Below the pieces are notes generated by a model that saw nothing but the letters and a program-made list of their open reading frames with translations, had not been told where the DNA came from and ran no database searches. Positions 1 to 11,785 of a stretch of DNA of 64,000 nt are shown here, one piece after another. The stretch is taken from contig OY783197.1 of NCBI GenBank assembly GCA_963678675.1, positions 10,295,647 through 10,359,646 on the forward strand, in the 5' to 3' direction. Positions within the stretch are counted from its first letter, which is position 1, and each line of letters starts with the position of its first letter. The position numbers and the translations under genes were made by a program. The stretch is from Xiphydria camelus (Eukaryota; Arthropoda; Insecta; Hymenoptera; Xiphydriidae).

Positions 1-538
1 CTCACGAAGCGTTTTCGATCACGTGACAAAGTAGGCGTTCCGCTGCGAAACAAACTTACAAATATTTCGCTTGTTGCCCGTTTTTTTGGGAAAAAATTAT
101 CTGATATCATCTTAAGAAAGCTACTACATCGCCTTAAGCAGAAATTTCAAATGATTTAAAATTCATGTCATTTCCCCATTGCAGTCGGTTCTCCCCTCTC
201 CCTAATGGTACAGGCCATCTGCGCATCAACTCCTTCAAGGTCACGGGCCTCTCCGTAATTAAAAAGAATCCCTTTGTTGATCCTCCCTCCTACACCTTTC
301 GTCAATCTCCGGATCATTTCAGGATCTCTCTTTTATATTATTTGTTCTATTATTTATATTACACCTCTTTAAGATGCTATCAAAATGTTTCGAAAATAAG
401 TAGTTACAGAAAAAGTTTCAGATGAGAGCTATAAAACCATGAAAAAAATGCAACTTTTGTTTGAAATATTTCCTCTTTTGATTAGCAATTAATTGTTATT
501 TATTATACATTTATAAATATTAGTAAATATAATCCAGA
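1..538. other. AT-rich stretch without recognisable gene
   Basis: I see no gene, RNA or repeat boundary I can support here. An 86-codon open frame at 165-425 has no recognisable motif and low-complexity Tyr/Leu-rich composition, so I do not call it. Confidence 0.4.
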
Positions 539-672
539 TAGGACAGGATGCGGCAAAACTGTCTCCCTATTTTCAATACCATCTCGTAAAGCGGGGTGGC
601 GTCGTAGAAAAGTGGGGGTAGAGCGTCAGTATAAGCGGGAAGACTAACAGTTTCTGTTCGAAACAGGTTTGA

Positions 673-823
673 AGGGCCCTACAGATGATCAACTTGGTTG
701 TTAACTTTATTGTTAGCTCTTGAATTGTCAACTACCAAACTGCCTACAGACATTCAACAACCCTTTCAACACGGCAAGTTGACGGCAGAGTTGACCTACT
801 TGGTTGATCGTCTGTAGGGCCCT
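673..823. repeat. 151-bp palindromic MITE with AGGGCCCTACAG ends
   Basis: AGGGCCCTACAGATGATCAAC at the left is answered by its near-perfect reverse complement ending at 823. The arms extend about 30 bp, with TTGAC/GTCAA words between them. It lies between the left end of the host transposon and the transposase start codon, so it probably inserted into that element's leader. Confidence 0.75.
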
Positions 824-838
824 TTATTGTGAAACGCC

Positions 839-1529
839 ATGTGGACAAAGGCACAGAGCGCTTTCGCCGTGAAAGTGTACATCCGTGAAAATGGATCCGT
901 CATCGCTGCACAACGAGCGTTTCGCCTCCGATTTGAAATTCCTCGTAATCGAAAAGTTCCGGACCGAAAATCAATTATTTTGTGGGTAAAAAACTTCAGA
1001 GAAATTGGATCTGTATATTGAGAGAGTCACAGTTTGGTACGCCATATCGGAAATGGGGATAATCGGGCCTCACTTTTTTCAAGAAAGGAATCGGGCTGTT
1101 ATGGTCAATTCAGAACGCTACATAGCGATGATTCAAAATTTTTTCATCCCAGCCCTTGCGTAACTTAATGTGCAGAATGCTTAGTTTCAATAGGATGTGG
1201 CGACAGTACACACATCTCGAGTATCACTGCAACTTTTGAGAGAAATATTCCCCAGGCGCTTGATATCCCTGAAAGGCGATATTCCATGGCCCACGCCCTC
1301 GCCGAATTTGACGCTTTGTGATTTCTTTCTGTTGGGTTATCTTAAAGCTGAAGTCTACAAACATTGTCCAAAGACCCTAAGACAACTTAAGGAAGCAATC
1401 CGAATGGAAGTTTACCGAATACCGCAAGACATGCTAGCAAGAGTTATGCAAAGCTTCAAAAATAGCTTGCGGCAGTGTTGCGATAATGGCGGACAGCACT
1501 TTTCCGATATTCTTTTTAAAACCACATAA
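839..1529 (+). pseudogene. Transposase remnant: DUF4817-like HTH plus DDE C-terminus
   Basis: The first part (839-1018) starts MWTKAQSAFAVKVYIRENGS and continues with VIAAQRAFR. This is the pattern of the N-terminal helix-turn-helix (DUF4817 type) seen in many insect mariner-related transposases. After a stop at 1019, translation across changed frames resumes with VWYAISEMGIIGPHFFQE, then VNSERYIAMIQNFFIPALA, and a stop. In the last part (1197-1529), HTSRVSLQLLREIFP, DIPWPTPSPNLTLCDFFLLGYLK and a run ending SDILFKTT are typical of the end of the DDE domain. The HTH/DDE linker is deleted and several stops interrupt the frame, so it cannot encode a working enzyme. Family assignment rests on motif memory; the motifs are distinctive. 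Confidence 0.8.
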
Positions 1530-1541
1530 ATTGAAACTGTA

Positions 1542-2279
1542 TTAAGGGGTTACATCTAGTTGGCGGCCGAAAAAAGGCGTTTTTTGAATTTTGTTTGGGA
1601 AAATGATTGCAGGTTTAGAACTGTTTTTTTTTTCATAGTAAAGGGTATATCTTTGTCTATGTTTCATAATTTTTGTATTGGAAAAAATTCACAAATGTAG
1701 CAGATATAATGTATTTCCCGGACCGCTGTTCAAAAAAGGCTTTCCGCGGTGACTACTGTAACTTCCACACCAATCATCTGACATCAAAAAAACAAATAAA
1801 TTACATTTTTGTATCGTATTATCTAGTCCTTAATCGAAAGATTTGATAAAATATTAATTTTTGAAAAAATGGTCGGCGATCAAAAGTGAAAGTCTAAATT
1901 TCGGTGAAAAAATCACTTCATTTTCCTTGATATAAAAAAAAGTATGCATCGAAAAAAATCCTTCGATTAAGGACTGCCTTTTGATATAAAAAAAAAAGTG
2001 CAAAATTTCAAGTAAATCGGTCCACTCGTTTTTGAGATATCGTGGTCACCGATTTTGAAAAAGCCGTTTCGAGAAAAACGCGTTTAACTCCGTTATACTT
2101 GCGCCGCGCGGCTCGCAGAACGTAACTGTAAAAACGGCCGTAACTCGCTCAATTTTGAACGGAGCGACTTGAAATTTTCAGAGAATATTTTTGAAAGGTT
2201 ATACTTTAAGAATCCGTCGAAAACGAAAAATCGAATTCGAAATTTTTTCGAAAATTCTGACTAGATGTAACCCCGTTAA
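1542..2279. mobile_element. TTAA-flanked non-autonomous DNA element (piggyBac- or Kolobok-like)
   Basis: TTAA at 1542-1545 is followed by GGGGTTACATCTAG; at the other end CTAGATGTAACCCCG precedes TTAA at 2276-2279. Inverted ends next to duplicated TTAA are the hallmark of piggyBac-like (also Kolobok) insertion. The interior is AT-rich, shows no coding potential, and contains the word TTTCGAGAAAAACGCGTTTA (about 2066), which recurs in the TTAA element at 55093-56146. It inserted just after the transposase remnant. Confidence 0.75.
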
Positions 2280-2296
2280 TTGTACTTTTAAGAGAT

Positions 2297-2675
2297 AAAA
2301 ATTAAAAAATAACGCTGCGTGGAAGTCGTGTGGGTGTATTCGGTTACAGACAATTATTTAAAAAAATGATCGTCTTTTTTTAATAACTTCATTTAACCGA
2401 ATATACCCACATCACTTCCACGCAACATTGTTCTGCCAGATGTTAACACATCAATTAGATATCTCTTCCTTGCAATCACATACTGTTTCACATGGTTTGA
2501 AGGAAGATATATCTAATTGATGTGTTCACATCTGGCAGAATAATGTTGCGTGGAAGTGATGTGGATATATTCGGTTAAATGAAGTTATTAGAAAAAGACG
2601 ATCATTTTTTAAAATAATTGTCTCTAACCGAATACACCCACACGACTTCCACGCAGCATTGTTTTTTAATTTTTT
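2297..2675. repeat. Long near-perfect palindrome (foldback), arms about 185 bp
   Basis: The left arm carries GCTGCGTGGAAGTCGTGTGG then GTGTATTCGGTTACAGACAA; the right arm repeats these in reverse complement up to about 2675. The centre is near 2486. The core words TTCCACGCAACATTGTTCTG and GATGTGTTCACATCTGGCAG recur in a diverged palindrome at 56340-56905, so this is a dispersed family. Confidence 0.85.
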
Positions 2676-2894
2676 AATAATTGTCTGTAACCGAATACAC
2701 CCATATGACTTCCACGCAATATTGTTCTGCCATATGTTTACACATCTATTGCAAGTTAGAATGACTAACTCGTTTTTAGTTTTTTTAATAATTGTCTGTA
2801 ACCGATTACACCCACATTACTTCCACGCAACATTGTTCAGCCATATGTTTACACATCTTTTGCAAGTTAGAATGACTAACTAGTTTTTAGTTTC
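2676..2894 (+). repeat. Two tandem 111-bp half-units of the same foldback family
   Basis: AATAATTGTCTGTAACCGA starts at 2676 and again at 2787, and the two units stay alike to GACTAACTCGTTTTTAGT / GACTAACTAGTTTTTAGT. Each unit resembles one arm of the adjacent palindrome (TTCCACGCAA, GTTTACACATCT). This points to rearrangement by unequal exchange or replication slippage on the palindrome. Confidence 0.75.
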
Positions 2895-2948
2895 TGTAGT
2901 TCGACATATAGTTTGCCTTCCTCTTTCTCGCAATGTCTGTAAAATATT

Positions 2949-4240
2949 AATCAGTAAGTAATTGAAACAGTTAAAACTACAGATTAGTAAATAAATGATT
3001 GTCGTGTACTAATGAAATATGTATACAGAAGGATAAAAGTATTCCGTATATTTACACTTACCAGCGGCATGTGACTCCATTGTAGGTATAGGTTATGGAA
3101 GTCACGAATTGGTATCTCTCGTTTTATTAGAAATCGTAGTGCAACCGTTGTTATACACTGAAAACAGTATAAAGATGTACGTTCTGGAGATAGAAGCGTC
3201 TATCATCGGAATGGTGATGTTGTGAAGAATGGAAAGTACTCACCGTTATTCTGAAATTCACAATTTCGAGGTTAGACGCTCCGATCTCTCGAATTGACAC
3301 CGACTCTAATTACCGACTCGACTTGTACCGGTATACCTAAATACCGTATGTCCCACTCTGTACGGGCCAGTTTGAAGTTACCTTCGGGGAGGCTTTGTCG
3401 GTACTTGAGTGATTTAATATTGGTAGAAGTCGAGTCGGTAGTTAGAGTTGGTGTCAATTCGGGAGATCGAAGCGTCTAACCTCGAAATTATGAATTTGTG
3501 AATAATGGTGAGTAATTTCAATTCCATTTAATAAATCCATAATTTCGAGGTTAGACGCTTCGATCTCCCGAATTGACACCAACTCTAACTACCGACTCGA
3601 CTTCTACCGGTATTAAATCACTCAAGTACCGACCAAGCTTTCCCGAAGGTAAATTCAAACTGGCCCGTACAGAGTGGGACATACGGTACCGACCAAGCCC
3701 GGCCGAAGGTAAATGTCAAGACCCTCTCGTTTCTCCTTTTTTCTGTACCGACATGTAGAAGACTCGAGCACCGTCGGCAAATATTGCCGGAGGTACCTAA
3801 CCGTCGCTTGTTGCGTTTCTTACGGGCCATGCGGTATAGGTAATCACTAATTAATTGAAACCGTTGAAAAGTAGAAATTAAATGATTGTCGTGTACAAAT
3901 GAAATATGTATACAAAAGGTTAAAAGTATTCCGTACATTTACACTTACCAGCGGCATGTAATTCCATTGTAGGTATACTCGGTTATGGAAGTCACAAATT
4001 GTTATCTAGTTATATTAGAAATTGTAGTAAAAGCATTGTTATATACTGAAAACAATAGAAAGTTTTACGTTCTAGAGATAGAAGCATCTGACCTTGGAAT
4101 TGTGATTTTGTGAAAAATGGATAGTACTCACCGTTATTATGAAATTCACGATTTCGAGGTTAGACACTCCGATCTCTCGAATTGACACCGACTGTAGGTA
4201 ACTACCGACTCAACTTGTACCGGTATGAATACCGACCAAG
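2949..4240. repeat. Composite repeat: about 350-bp direct duplication flanking a TACCGTATGTCC palindrome
   Basis: Bases 2949-3330 and 3842-4235 are diverged direct copies (shared words include ATGATTGTCGTGTAC and TTTACACTTACCAGCGGCAT). Between them, 3340-3691 is a palindrome centred near 3515. It starts TACCGTATGTCCCACTCTGT and ends with the reverse complement at 3691. The arms contain CGAGTCGGTAGTTAGAGTTG and GATCGAAGCGTCTAACCTCG. The same palindrome type reappears at 53945-54871. Confidence 0.75.
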
Positions 4241-4644
4241 CCCGGCCGAAGGTAAATGTCAAGATCCTGCACCGAGCTCACACGGACACACACTAATGTC
4301 GTTAACAGTTCCCCCACCACTTCCATGAAATCACTCCCAAGCGAGCCTAAAGATGTTTACACATCAATAAATTTAATGGATTTCAAACATTTTTTTTATT
4401 AAACTTTAAAAATAAGGAAACAGTTTTGCCGCACCCTGTATTATGTGATCGTCACAACGTTCAAAAAACTACGATAATCAATTGTTCTAAAGTTTACGTT
4501 TATTTTTCGCATGAATTTGAAAAAAATAATTATTCTTAACCCGTTGGGAGTCAATTCCTTATATGGTAGTTCCATATAATATTGATAAACCCGTAAAAAC
4601 AGGATAGGTGCTTACAATTAGACACCCAGATTGCCCTCAGCGGG

Positions 4645-5156
4645 TTAACCCTTTAAGTGGCAGAAGACTGGGACACATTTTGAAACACATTATAAACTCT
4701 TTTTATGTATATAATATTTCTTGCCATGAAAAAATTGTTTTCATATTTTAAAAAATTATAGATAAGGTAAGGTGGGGTAAGAGCGTACCAAGAAATAGAC
4801 GGGGCAAGTGCCTCATATCAATTTTTATTCAAGTTTCTTAGCGAATGGTGCTGCCATCTTTAATTTGTAATTTTTGGTGAGTACGTATGTTAATTAAGCT
4901 GTTTTTCTAATTTAAGAGGTATTTCCGCAGTTGCTAACCTAAATTATTGTTTTTGTTGATATGTTGATATTATGTACTTGCCCCGTCTATTTTTTGGTAC
5001 GCTCTTACCCCACCTTACCTTACTTATTTATATTATTTTTTCATATGTATTAGAATTTACATTTATCTTGTGTAGTATTAGTTTCCCATTAAATCATGAG
5101 CTAGGAGACTTAGGTCTGGTGGGAAACTATTCTCCCAGTACAACTTAAAGGGTTGA
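4645..5156. mobile_element. TTAACCCTTTAAG-ended MITE enclosing a second MITE
   Basis: TTAACCCTTTAAGTGG begins at 4645, and the minus strand from 5156 reads TCAACCCTTTAAGTTG. The ends match a TTAA-type element with one target copy mutated to TTGA. The inner element 4764-5021 is nested. No coding potential is seen. Confidence 0.55.
4764..5021. mobile_element. Small MITE with AAGGTAAGGTGGGG ends
   Basis: AAGGTAAGGTGGGGTAAGAG at 4764 continues GCGTACCAAGAAATAGACGG. The right end is the reverse complement, ending CCCCACCTTACCTT at 5021, so the inverted repeats are about 45 bp. The terminus closely resembles that of the pogo/Tigger derivative at 23461-24762 (TAGGGTAAGGTGGGGCAAG). It is probably a non-autonomous relative. 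Confidence 0.75.
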
Positions 5157-7068
5157 ATAAAATATTTAATAAATTGATATTATAAGCATGATTCAAATTA
5201 GTCGCTGGATTATTGTAGCAACATATTTGTGATCCAATTGTGCTTACATTGAATGCACTTTTAGCATTTTATTTCAAAATAATTCAATGTCATAAATATG
5301 CTTGCTTACTGGTAATTAAAGTTAAAAAACTTATAGGCAAGAGTTGATGTGCCATTCACGTATGTATTTTGTATTCGGTATTGGCATTTACCGGGCACTC
5401 AGTCCTTCTGGACCATTATGCCCGAGCCACTCTTGGGGCAACTCAGACAGAGAGGGGTCTCCTCCTCCGCGCTCAACCCCCGGTGAGCCCAGGGCCTCCA
5501 TGCAGAAGCTCCTTAGCCCTCCCAGGTGTTTCAACCAGAGGCCCCCCCCCCCCCCCCCCCGAGTACAGCCGGTTTTAGCTCGAACGTATGTACATAAACT
5601 AGTATTTATCTATTTGAGTAATTTACGTCCGATAGAAATAACAACGAGAGGTTATTGAAAAAGAGTCGGGATAAAAATTTATCTTTTATCGGAAAAAAAG
5701 AATTGTGTAATTAATTAGCTTAGATCTTAGAATACTTCATTTTCAGATAGGAATAAGTTTCCTAAAATTGTAGAGTGAGATTATTGGTATTTAATTTTTA
5801 TATTTTTCGATGGGGTCTTGAGCGATCCCAAGTGTCTAGTTGTATTCACCAGTTCACGTACCTTCTTTAAAGGTGGAAAATGGTATAAAACTTCACTCCC
5901 CCAATGTTATTAATTGCATTATTGCAAATTTATCTATCGTAAATTCACAAACTCGTTGGGAGATTTTATCCAACATAAGTTGGAAAAAGTTTATAATACA
6001 TAGTGTAACGCGGACCAACATTGACACTGGGTTAACATTGATACATTTTCTAAATCTTATTACTTTCTGCTATTAACTCGTATATTACTGTTCTTGTTTA
6101 CCTTAATAAATGCCGCATATATAGACCGCCACCTGACGCCGCGCGTGAATATCAGCGCTTTCATAAAGATCACCTGATTCAGTGTCGTTAAGTTTTCACG
6201 TGGGCGTTTCATGTCCTGTTTTCGACGAAGAAAACTTTTAGAAATATCGTTGTACTTTAGGTCTTTTTAAAGTGGCAAAAATTTATAAATAAAATGACTA
6301 TTATAATTTAATCTCTATACAAAATCACCTACTGATGTCAATTTTGGAGTGGAATAAACAAAAATTGAGATTTTTTTAGCCGATTGCATGCAATATAGAC
6401 GAACATTTTAACAGGTGTCAATCTTAAACAGAATATAGGGTAAGATTGACATCTGACTTTACTTTTTTTTAAATCATTGTTCAAGAACGATAAGTAGTAA
6501 AATAAAATGCGTCTTATATCATATAAAGAGAGAGCCAGGCCTTATGCATACATATCAAATCTGATAACTTCAGTTTGCAATATATTTTAGACTAGTAAGT
6601 AAAGTGGTGTCAATGTTTGCCCCTTTTACTTTCATTTTTATTGTGCTTTCACAACAAAAGGGCATAATAATAAATTTACTATACGTTGAAAACGCAATCA
6701 TTTTTAAAACAGTCTACTTTACGGAGTAGAGAAATGTGAATCTAGCCAAATTTTCTAAGTGAGGCGTAATGCAGTATAGAGCAATTTATTAAGACAGGTC
6801 AGAACCGATACCAACATCTTGAATTCGGTTGAATATTTTATAAGTAGATAACATCGCAGTAATGAAACTTATGATAAAAATGACATTATTTTCACGTTGT
6901 CAACATTTCAGATAAACATTGGGTTTCGGCGAGTAAGATTTAAACATAAAAAAAATAAGTAGTAGACAGAGTCCGAGATTATTTGCATTTGACGCCATCA
7001 TCGTTAATAATATCGTTCGACGTGGGAGGGTTTTATGTCAATTTGTATTAGTGTTGGGTGTTGTATAC
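5157..7068. other. Intergenic DNA with no supported gene
   Basis: A GC-rich island at about 5380-5575 contains a homopolymer C tract near 5542-5560. It opens short frames but shows no recognised motif. Around 5990-6620 short GTCAA/TTGAC words recur in both orientations (for example CAACATTGACACTGG, TAAGATTGACATC, GTGTCAATGTTTGCC), hinting at an old inverted-repeat element whose ends I cannot fix. Confidence 0.4.
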
Positions 7069-8138
7069 ATACGGGGCATAATTTCTGAAGTGTACCCACC
7101 TCGAAAATGAAAGTTGTCCGATCGGACTAAAAATTGGCCCAATTATAGTCCTATTAGATAGTACTCCTCACACCAAAAATTAATTCATTTTGATAACTAT
7201 TTATCAAAGTGGAGGGGGTACAATTTTTGGGTTATTTAAGCAAAGCCTTACTTTTAAACATCTGTAACTTTTTTCCTATTGCCTTAAACAAAATTTCACT
7301 AGAAATGTTTTTCATAGATTTTTGCACAAACTTTCTGGTGGCCATAACAATTTTTTAAAAAATTAAAAATTTGACCCTAATTTTTGAAAATCAAAAATAA
7401 ATTTGATTTTTTTAAATTTGGACATTTTTTAAAAATAATTTTAAAAGAAAGCTGAGATTTTTTCCTATAAGACCGCCAAGTTTCAGAGAGTGGCAAATTA
7501 ATTCTTCTCTGAGTAATAGAACGATACGTAAAGCTCTGGTGGGAGATGTAACGCGCGCGTATTCGTAGATCTCTGCAAATGAAGTGGTGGGAGGTCGAGC
7601 TGAACACAATGGGGGGATCCGCATTTGTCAAGCTCAGCGCAGAGGGCACTGCGGTACTTGGTACATTACGCGGATAGATATGAACAGAGAATGAGTGACA
7701 AATATTTTAATTGGGCAGTAGATCAGGTAAAAGGTGAATTAAATCGTCGGGGAGCTTCTTAACAAGGAAAGAAGAAAGATCTTCTGGACATGTAGATAAA
7801 TTCCAAATTATATGTGGATACAATCCTCATAACCTTAACAATTTCATTATTTATGAAAGAAATCGTTCGAATACACGTATGGTAAAAAAATGATCAGTTA
7901 GATCATGAGAAATATATTTTTTATTTCAGATTATGCTTGGACGATGCAAATAACTATTTTAATTTCCCGAACACCTCAACTTCAAATGATAATAGCAGTA
8001 GTTTGGATTCAACGTTTTGGTCACCAAATTCTTTATAGTATAAAGACATTAATGCAGATACCATAATTTCTTGGAATAGCCACAGAACGACGTGATTTCC
8101 AATACATATACAGCATAACATAATGTAATACGATTTAA

Positions 8139-8524
8139 GGTAGTTGGACCGCTATAACACTTTTCGAGCAATTTTTTAAAAATTTTGTCAGATTTTAGAT
8201 TATAAAAAAACTGATAACTTTTCCTAATAAATGAAATCATTCTGACGTTTAGAAATAGAGATATTCGGTTTTTTTATTTCTCCATTGAAATCAATGAGAG
8301 ACAGCCGTCTAGAGCCTCCGCAGTCGCGCGCGTGCGGCATGCGCGCGGCGTAGTACGGCCCTGTCTCTCTCATTGATTTCAATGGAGAAATAAGAACCGA
8401 ATATCTCTATTTTTGAACGTCAGAATGATTTTATTCATAAGGAAGTTATCAGTTTTTTTATAATCTAAAATCTGACAAAAGTTTTAAAGAATTGCTCGAA
8501 AAGTGCTATAGCGGTCCAACTACC
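8139..8524. mobile_element. 386-bp palindromic MITE between TTAA direct repeats
   Basis: TTAA at 8135-8138 and 8525-8528 flank GGTAGTTGGACCGC and its reverse complement. The arms of roughly 170 bp are nearly perfect and flank a GC-rich loop at about 8311-8362 (CGCGCGCGTGCGGCATGCGCG). TTAA duplication indicates piggyBac-like or Kolobok-like mobilisation. It sits upstream of the transposase frame of the 7069-11520 element and so is younger than that element. Confidence 0.85.
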
Positions 8525-8931
8525 TTAAACCTCAAACGATTTAGATCACACAATATACGTAAAATACATTTATAGATATCTAATTTCATTATTTTTATGC
8601 TCCAATTGCTAGACTACAGATTTCGAATCATCGATATATATGTAATTTTTTAATAAATAATTCATTGTTGTATTTAACGGATTGAAATGCGCGCGGAAAA
8701 GCCTAGACAGTGGTGCTGCCGCCAAGTGGTGAAGTTTGGCAGTGAACTTCCCCATTCCATAGCCGCGTGCTATCCTGTGCTACAACTGCTACATCGAAGG
8801 GACCGCTGAGTAAATTGGCGGGATATTTGAAAATATGAATAAAATTTGGAAGGGGGGATAGATGTATTAATCCTTTTCAAAAGGCAAGACATAAAACAAC
8901 TAATCTTACACTCCGTGGTGTTTCCCACGAC

Positions 8932-10734
8932 TTGCGTTTGAAATTCCCTACACTACCAGCAAGAGCAAAAATTTGCAGTTCATGTAGACAACTCATCAAC
9001 TCAGCAAAAATACCATCCTTGAACTGTGCTGATATTGCTGGGCCCTCTGGTAGAGATAACGTAGATACTGAAGATCATAAATTGATTTCTGACGATGATG
9101 AAGATCAGCTATATGACAGCGAAAAATATTTAGATGTCTTAGAGACCAAGCAGGTTCAATGTGATAACGAATATCATAAAGCTGGTGCTGAAGTACTTGA
9201 TCAAATCATCGAAAAATTCAATGCATCTAACGATCTTCAAGAACAATTTCAACTTCTCTCGCTTGCGCCAAAATCTTGGGGACGAAAAAAACTGATGAAG
9301 GTGTTCAATATTGATATATGAACGAAAAGCAAGAAATGTCAAAATATTAGTTTCAGAGCATGGAATTTTAACGCTTCCGAATCCAAAAAGAGGAAGAGCA
9401 TTGACTCCTGAAACTGAAACTCTAGTGAAAAACTTTTATGAACGCGATGACATGAGTCAAATGATGCCAGGAATGAAAGACTTTGTGTCGATCAAGAATA
9501 ACGATGGAACTCATTCACATGTTCAGAAAAGGTTACTACTGTATAATCTCAACGAGTTATATGCTGAATTTACATCAGAACATGTAGGCCTGAAGATCAG
9601 TATTTCGAAATTCACAAAACTTAGACATATAATCAATCATAGACATATCAGACATAGACTCAAAATATTCAACATTTAACAGAGAATAGTCACATGGTGC
9701 TCACAAATTATCACGACTGTCTGGATGCTATTGTATGTCCTAACTCTGCAAGTTCCTGTCATTTAGGAGAGTGTGCAAACTGTCCAGGTACTAAAAACTT
9801 GAAAGATAACATCACAAAAGCTTTTGATGAACATTGTGTTAATGAAGTGAGATTTGAAATTTGGTTACAGACCGACAGATGTACTCTAAAGACTCTGGTA
9901 ATGGATACTGATGAATTCCTAGATGACTTCTGTGAAAGGTTGTTGAAATTAAAAGCTCATCACTTTATTTCAAAGGAGCAATCATCTTTTTTCAAGAACC
10001 TGAAGGAAAATTTATTGCCTGGGGAGTTTTTGATTTGCTTCGATTTCGCTGAAAATTACGCCTTCATAGTTCAGAATGCAGCGCAGTCATTCCATTGGAA
10101 TAACGATCAAGCTACAATATTTACTGTGGTGATTTATTATAAAAAAGATGGAGAGCTCAAACATGTCAGTATCGCAATCATATCTGATAACTTAACTCAT
10201 GACACGGTGGCTGTTCACGAGTATCCGAAGATAATAGTAGATTATTTGAAAACTCATTTTACACCAAATAAAATCTACTATTTCACTGACGGTGCAGGGC
10301 AACATTTTAAAAATAAGTGTAGCTTTGCTAACCTCCAAGCTCATGCAGAAGATTTTGGTATCCAAGCGGAATGGCACTTCCATGGTACATCTCATGGTAA
10401 GGGTGCATGTGATGGTATAGAAGCGAATATAAAGAGACAAGCAGCACGTTCAAGCTTACAGTGTTCTCCGAAACATCACATACTCACTCCCTATGCTTTG
10501 TTTCAGTGGGTAAAGAGTAACTGTAAGGAAACCGAAATATTTTTCAGCAGCAAAGAAACTCATGCCTTAGCCACCGAGTTACTGAAAGCCAGATTTAGCA
10601 AAGCTGTTACGATACCAGGTACATTACAGTACCACGCTTTCATTCCCACTCAAGATGGAAAACTTCAACTCAAGAAGTTTTCGTCCTCTGAGAAATATGA
10701 CATTTTCTCAAATGGTAAAAAACAGAAACCGTAA
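8932..10734 (+). pseudogene. Transposase-like protein of the 7069-11520 element, two frameshifts
   Basis: There are three consecutive frames. 8932-9318 has a Cys pair (ICSSC) and an acidic stretch. About 9311-9640 contains KARNVKILVSEHGILTLPNP, GRALTPETETLVKNFY and VQKRLLLYNLNELY. 9694-10734 is an intact 346-codon C-terminal part. It contains CPNSASSCHLGECANCPG (zinc-binding-like cysteines), DFAENYAF, QSFHWNNDQATIF, YYFTDGAGQHFKNK, AEWHFHGTSHGKGACDG and IPGTLQYHAF. I know these motifs from a large, poorly named family of arthropod repeat proteins. The acidic residues in DFAENY and FTDGAGQ, and a later Asp or Glu, could form an RNase H-like DDE/D triad; that is inference. One frameshift lies near 9310-9320 and another near 9640-9690. 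The first exon or start is uncertain: readable sequence extends slightly upstream of 8932 (LHSVVFPT-type, not conclusive). Confidence 0.75.
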
Positions 10735-11599
10735 AAGAGGCCTGCAAAGAAAGCCACAGTTCAAGCTATCGCAAAAAAATCGAGCAGAAAGGCATATAAT
10801 GTATAATAATACTTAACTTACATATAATATTACTTAACTTAAACCATTTGTTCAAAAATAAAAAAAAACTTAAAAATTTAAAACATTTAAAAAATTGTTT
10901 AATTTTTAAAAAATTAAATTAAAAATTGACACTAAAACATTGCGCAAAGATCCTCGGCGTGTGTGTGTGTTGAAATAACACGCATAGTGTCGTTTTTGTT
11001 ACAGGTAAATATAACACCAAATTCCGGGTGAATATAACACTCGGTTTTTTCTGTGATATGGTTCTATTACTCAAAGACAAATTAATTTGCCACTCTGAAA
11101 CTTTGGGGTCTTATAGGAAAAAATCTCAGCTTTCTTTTAAAATTATTAAACAAAAAAAATTGTCCAAATTTAAAAAAAAATCAAATTTATTTTTGATTTT
11201 CAAAAATTAGGGTCAAATTTGTAATTTTTTTAAAAATTGTTGTGGCCACCAGAAAGTTTGTGCAAAAATCTATGAAAAACATTTGTAGTGAAATTTTGTT
11301 TAAGGCAATAGGAAAAAAGTTACAGATGTTTAAAAGTAAGGCTTTGCTTAAATAACCCAAAAATTGTACCCGCTCCACTTTGATAAATAATTATCAAAAT
11401 GAATTAATTTTTGGTGTGAGGAGTATTATCTAATAGGACTACAATTGGGCCAATTTTTAGCCCGATCGGACAACTTTCATTTTCGAGGTGGGTACACTTC
11501 AGAAATTATGCCCTATATACAATTATCCCATCCATGGTATTTATCCCACATAAGATGAAATAATTGCACACAAGGCGGCGTTGTTTATCCGTACCCTGT

Positions 11600-11785
11600 T
11601 AGTACCAAGATGGTATACCTAGGCAACGTGTGACTGTGAGTTAGAACACACGGTGACGGCATATCGTAAGAACCTCTCTATTGCGCACAATTCTCTGGAT
11701 AAGTTCGAGACAGAGGCTCTTATGTCGTCATCGTGTATTCTCACTCGCACTCACACGATCCCTAGGTATACCATCCTGGTACTGA
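11600..11785. repeat. Inverted repeat, about 22-bp arms
   Basis: TACCAAGATGGTATACCTAGG near 11602 is mirrored by CCTAGGTATACCATCCTGGTA near 11762. The 140 bp between carry no recognised gene. A small MITE is the likeliest reading. Confidence 0.55.

Larger units (their letters stand above)
539..4440 (+). mobile_element. CAGGGTG-type mariner-related DNA transposon, degenerate, with nested insertions
   Basis: The ends are inverted: CAGGATGCGGCAAAACTGTC at about 544 and, read on the minus strand from 4438, CAGGGTGCGGCAAAACTGTT. Both are next to TA (539-540 and 4439-4440), the target duplication of the Tc1/mariner superfamily. Inside is a broken transposase (839-1529) in the orientation expected from the left end. 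The span of 3.9 kb is far longer than a simple element of this kind, because at least four repeats have inserted: palindromes at 673-823 and 2297-2675, a TTAA element at 1542-2279, and a composite at 2949-4240. The left end carries three extra bases (GGA) after the TA. Confidence 0.7.
7069..11520 (+). mobile_element. 4.45-kb DNA transposon with about 460-bp terminal inverted repeats
   Basis: The left terminal repeat (about 7072-7530) begins GGGGCATAATTTCTGAAGTG. The right one (about 11055-11513) is its reverse complement, ending AGAAATTATGCCC. The match runs through many landmarks such as GTGTACCCACCTCG, CAAAGCCTTACTTTTAAACA and CTTTCTGGTGGCCA. The interior holds a plus-strand transposase-like reading frame (8932-10734) and a nested TTAA MITE (8139-8524). 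Flanking bases (TATACATA versus TATATACA) suggest but do not prove a target duplication of about 8 bp. The superfamily is not assigned. Confidence 0.8.

Noticed and set aside
5344..5658. Pro-rich 104-codon open frame
   Set aside because: It spans a C homopolymer, lacks any motif and overlaps another frame of similar length.
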